Source of the DNA: Candidatus Gastranaerophilales bacterium
GTDB taxonomy: Bacteria > Cyanobacteriota > Vampirovibrionia > Gastranaerophilales > Gastranaerophilaceae
Direction: 5' to 3'
Assembly (NCBI GenBank): GCA_944322895.1
Contig: CALUQL010000008.1
Coordinates: forward strand, 1 to 45,136
Length of the DNA: 45,136 bases
Part shown: piece after piece, positions 43,164 to 45,136 of the stretch
Numbering within the stretch: the stretch's first letter is position 1
Layout: every line of letters begins with the position of its first letter
Translations under genes and position numbers: made by a program
Notes under the pieces: generated by a model
Database searches by the model: none
Seen by the model: only the letters and a program-made list of their open reading frames with translations
What the model was told of the DNA's origin: nothing

Positions 43164-44147
43164 ATGATTTTAGTTACAGGTGGAGCCGGTTACATTGGAA
43201 GTCATACCGTCCTTAATTTTTTAAACAAAGGTTATGAAATTGTCGTTATTGATAATCTTGAAAATGGGCATATTGAAACAATTAACACATTGAAACAAAT
43301 AGGGAATATCCATTTTATAAAAGGTGATTTAAGAAATTTAGATGATGTTGAAACTATCTTTTCAAATTATAAAATTGATACAGTTATTCATTTCGCAGGA
43401 TTTATTCAAGTTGAAGAAAGTGTAAATAATCCTGATAAATACTATAAAAATAATGTATTAGCTTCAATAAATCTTTTTAATACAATGGTAAAACACAATG
43501 TTCAAAAAGTTGTATTTTCATCATCAGCAGCAGTATATGGAGAACCTATTTACACTCCCATAGACGAAAAACATCCTAAAAAACCTTTAAATCCATATGG
43601 CGAAAATAAATCTCAGGTGGAAGAAATACTTAAAGAATATGATGCAAAATACAATTTAAAATCAATATGTTTACGATATTTTAATGTTGTAGGTGCTGAT
43701 TCACAAACAAGAATAGGCGAATGGCATGAACCAGAAACACATCTTATTCCCAATATATTAAAATCAATATTTGAAAAAGATAAAATATTTAAAATTTTTG
43801 GTACAGACTATGATACATTCGATGGTACTTGCATAAGAGATTATGTTAATGTTGAAGATTTAGCAGAAGCACATTATTTAGCATACTTGTATCTTAAAGA
43901 AAATAATAAATCTGATATCTTTAATCTTGGTACAGAAAATGGAAGCAGTGTAAAAGAAGTATTTGAAACGGTTGAAGAAATAACCAAGAAAAGAATTAAT
44001 GTAGAAATAAAACAAAGAAGATCAGGAGATGCTGCTATACTTTTAGCAAACTCATCCAGAGCAAAAGAAATTCTAAAATGGATTCCCAAACACAATCTTG
44101 AAGACAGCATAAAAACAGCTTATTTGTGGGAAAAAAGCAAACATTAA
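43164..44147 (+). CDS. galE: UDP-glucose 4-epimerase
   Basis: A 327-residue extended short-chain dehydrogenase. The NAD loop is VTGGAGYIGSHT at 4-15, the Ser of the triad is in FSSSAAVYGEP, and Tyr-x3-Lys is in NPYGENKSQ. The substrate loop RYFNVVGADSQTRIGE and the C-terminal RRSGDAAILLA are GalE-like. It interconverts UDP-glucose and UDP-galactose, supplying galactose for surface glycans. It begins four bases after mscS, with AAAGGA as binding site, and ends at a strong terminator. Confidence 0.93.
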   Translation: MILVTGGAGYIGSHTVLNFLNKGYEIVVIDNLENGHIETINTLKQIGNIHFIKGDLRNLDDVETIFSNYKIDTVIHFAGFIQVEESVNNPDKYYKNNVLASINLFNTMVKHNVQKVVFSSSAAVYGEPIYTPIDEKHPKKPLNPYGENKSQVEEILKEYDAKYNLKSICLRYFNVVGADSQTRIGEWHEPETHLIPNILKSIFEKDKIFKIFGTDYDTFDGTCIRDYVNVEDLAEAHYLAYLYLKENNKSDIFNLGTENGSSVKEVFETVEEITKKRINVEIKQRRSGDAAILLANSSRAKEILKWIPKHNLEDSIKTAYLWEKSKH

Positions 44148-44174
44148 AAAAACCACTAAAATTGTGGTTTTTTT
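44146..44174. terminator. Bidirectional terminator after galE
   Basis: Perfect 11-base arms AAAAAAACCAC/GTGGTTTTTTT around a seven-base loop, with T-runs on both strands. It starts inside the galE stop codon and serves the convergent acyltransferase gene as well. Confidence 0.9.
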
Positions 44175-44179
44175 ATGTT

Positions 44180-45136
44180 TTATACGCCAATAAATGTTCT
44201 TGTATTTTCTATATTTGTTTTCTTTAATATTGTTTTAATTATAAACAAAGTTATAAAACTTGCAAACAGAACAAATAAATACCTTAAACAAACTACTCCT
44301 GTTGCAATATAAAATTCAGTTGTGTTATTTACAGGTATTACCGGCTGTTGAGAAAAAATTTGATTAAAAGCAAATACAAAATACCAATGGATGAAAAATA
44401 ATCCAAAACTATATTTTGCAGTGACATCAAGCCAGTGATTTATTTTTTCGTGTGATTTAATTTGTTCATCGTAATGTTTTAAATATCCTAATACAAGAAC
44501 AGTTAGGAATATTTTTGAAACAGTTCCATTAAAGAACATTCCATTATAGTTAAAATAAATATCGGCAACGGAAGTTGTTATCATAAGAAAAATAAAAAAG
44601 TATCTTTTGTCATAAAAAACGTCAATTCTATCTTTATATTTTGAAAGATACATTCCAAATACATACATAGATGTAAAATGTATAAAACCACTTATAACAT
44701 ATTTTAAATATTCAATATATTTATGAAGATAATCCATATTTACAACATACGATGGTTCTATATCCATACGAGGTAAGAAAATTGTTATTAAGAACAATAA
44801 AGGTAAAAGTTTGTATAACCAATTTTTCTTTTCTAAATACAAAAGTAAGTAACTTAGTAAGAAGAAAATAAGAATCATTGGAATAAACCAAGTTGGTACA
44901 TTATGAACTCTACCTGTTGTAAGAAAAACTCCTATTTGTGCAAATGGGTTTAATCCATCAAAAGGATTGCCATAAGCTAAAGGCATACAAAAGCAAAGGA
45001 TTATACCGGGGATTGCTGTTAAAATATACGGGATAATAACATTTTTCCATTTTTTTTGTAGATAATTTTTATACTCAAATTTTGAAGAAAGATGTTGGAA
45101 TAAAAATCCCGAAATAAATATGAAAAGAGCAGTTCC
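44180..45136 (-). CDS. Acyltransferase 3 family protein, 5' end outside the window
   Basis: The frame is open to the right edge, giving at least 318 residues. The ATG at 44986 is internal. The edge portion reads GTALFIFISGFLFQHLSSKF, the family's usual segment with the SGF motif, followed by KNYLQKKWKNVIIPYIL. The rest has about eight membrane segments, including VPTWFIPMILIFFLLSYLLL and YSFGLFFIHWYFVFAF. Such proteins O-acetylate or succinylate polysaccharides and lipids at the membrane. The catalytic His-Asp/Glu region lies beyond the edge. Together with GalE and the GT2 it belongs to surface glycan decoration, by inference. Confidence 0.82.
   Translation of the reverse strand, partial: GTALFIFISGFLFQHLSSKFEYKNYLQKKWKNVIIPYILTAIPGIILCFCMPLAYGNPFDGLNPFAQIGVFLTTGRVHNVPTWFIPMILIFFLLSYLLLYLEKKNWLYKLLPLLFLITIFLPRMDIEPSYVVNMDYLHKYIEYLKYVISGFIHFTSMYVFGMYLSKYKDRIDVFYDKRYFFIFLMITTSVADIYFNYNGMFFNGTVSKIFLTVLVLGYLKHYDEQIKSHEKINHWLDVTAKYSFGLFFIHWYFVFAFNQIFSQQPVIPVNNTTEFYIATGVVCLRYLFVLFASFITLFIIKTILKKTNIENTRTFIGV

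Overview
The window is AT-rich (roughly 30% GC by eye), uses the standard genetic code (UGA is a stop, for example for cas2) and encodes a diderm-type envelope: a heptose-7-phosphate kinase, an O-antigen ligase and acyltransferases. Metabolism looks fermentative or anaerobic: class III ribonucleotide reductase (nrdDG), PPi-dependent phosphofructokinase and no oxidative enzymes in view. With a DUF4330 protein and several hypothetical proteins of a type I associate with gut basal cyanobacteria, this suggests a Vampirovibrionia / Gastranaerophilales (Melainabacteria) genome. That assignment is inference. I see no complete tRNA or rRNA and no insertion sequence.

Layout. 1-4.9 kb: a GC-rich RNA-like fragment with a terminator, a small membrane protein, a GH13-like protein paired with a NagZ-type GH3 glycosidase, and a secreted repeat protein. 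4.9-7.5 kb: a sugar porter and two small unknown proteins. 7.5-13.1 kb, minus strand: one operon-like run of heptose kinase, DUF4330, O-antigen ligase, sucC, sucD and a membrane protein. 13.1-17.2 kb: an unknown protein, a nucleotidyltransferase-like protein, PPi-PFK and a small exported protein. 17.2-24.3 kb: a GT2 glycosyltransferase with gltX, a YeiH transporter with a GNAT, and nrdG/nrdD behind a palindrome that matches a 7-1-7 Fur box exactly. 24.3-27.4 kb: an unknown protein and a large HD-domain protein.

27.7-32.9 kb is the outstanding region: a complete, compact type II-C CRISPR-Cas9 locus. It has an XRE regulator, eight identical 36-bp repeats with seven 30-bp spacers, a tracrRNA directly after the array, and cas2, cas1 and a 1008-residue cas9 transcribed towards it from the opposite strand. 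Every repeat ends in a perfect extended -10 promoter, so each crRNA can have its own promoter and the last repeat can drive the tracrRNA.

33.0-45.1 kb: a DppB/DppC permease pair with MgtC, a PlsC-like acyltransferase, a small gene broken at an A7 run, hpt with tilS, a large membrane protein, a cupin, a secreted M48 protease homologue that has lost its zinc motif, an exported partner, MscS, GalE, and an acyltransferase-3 gene running off the right end.
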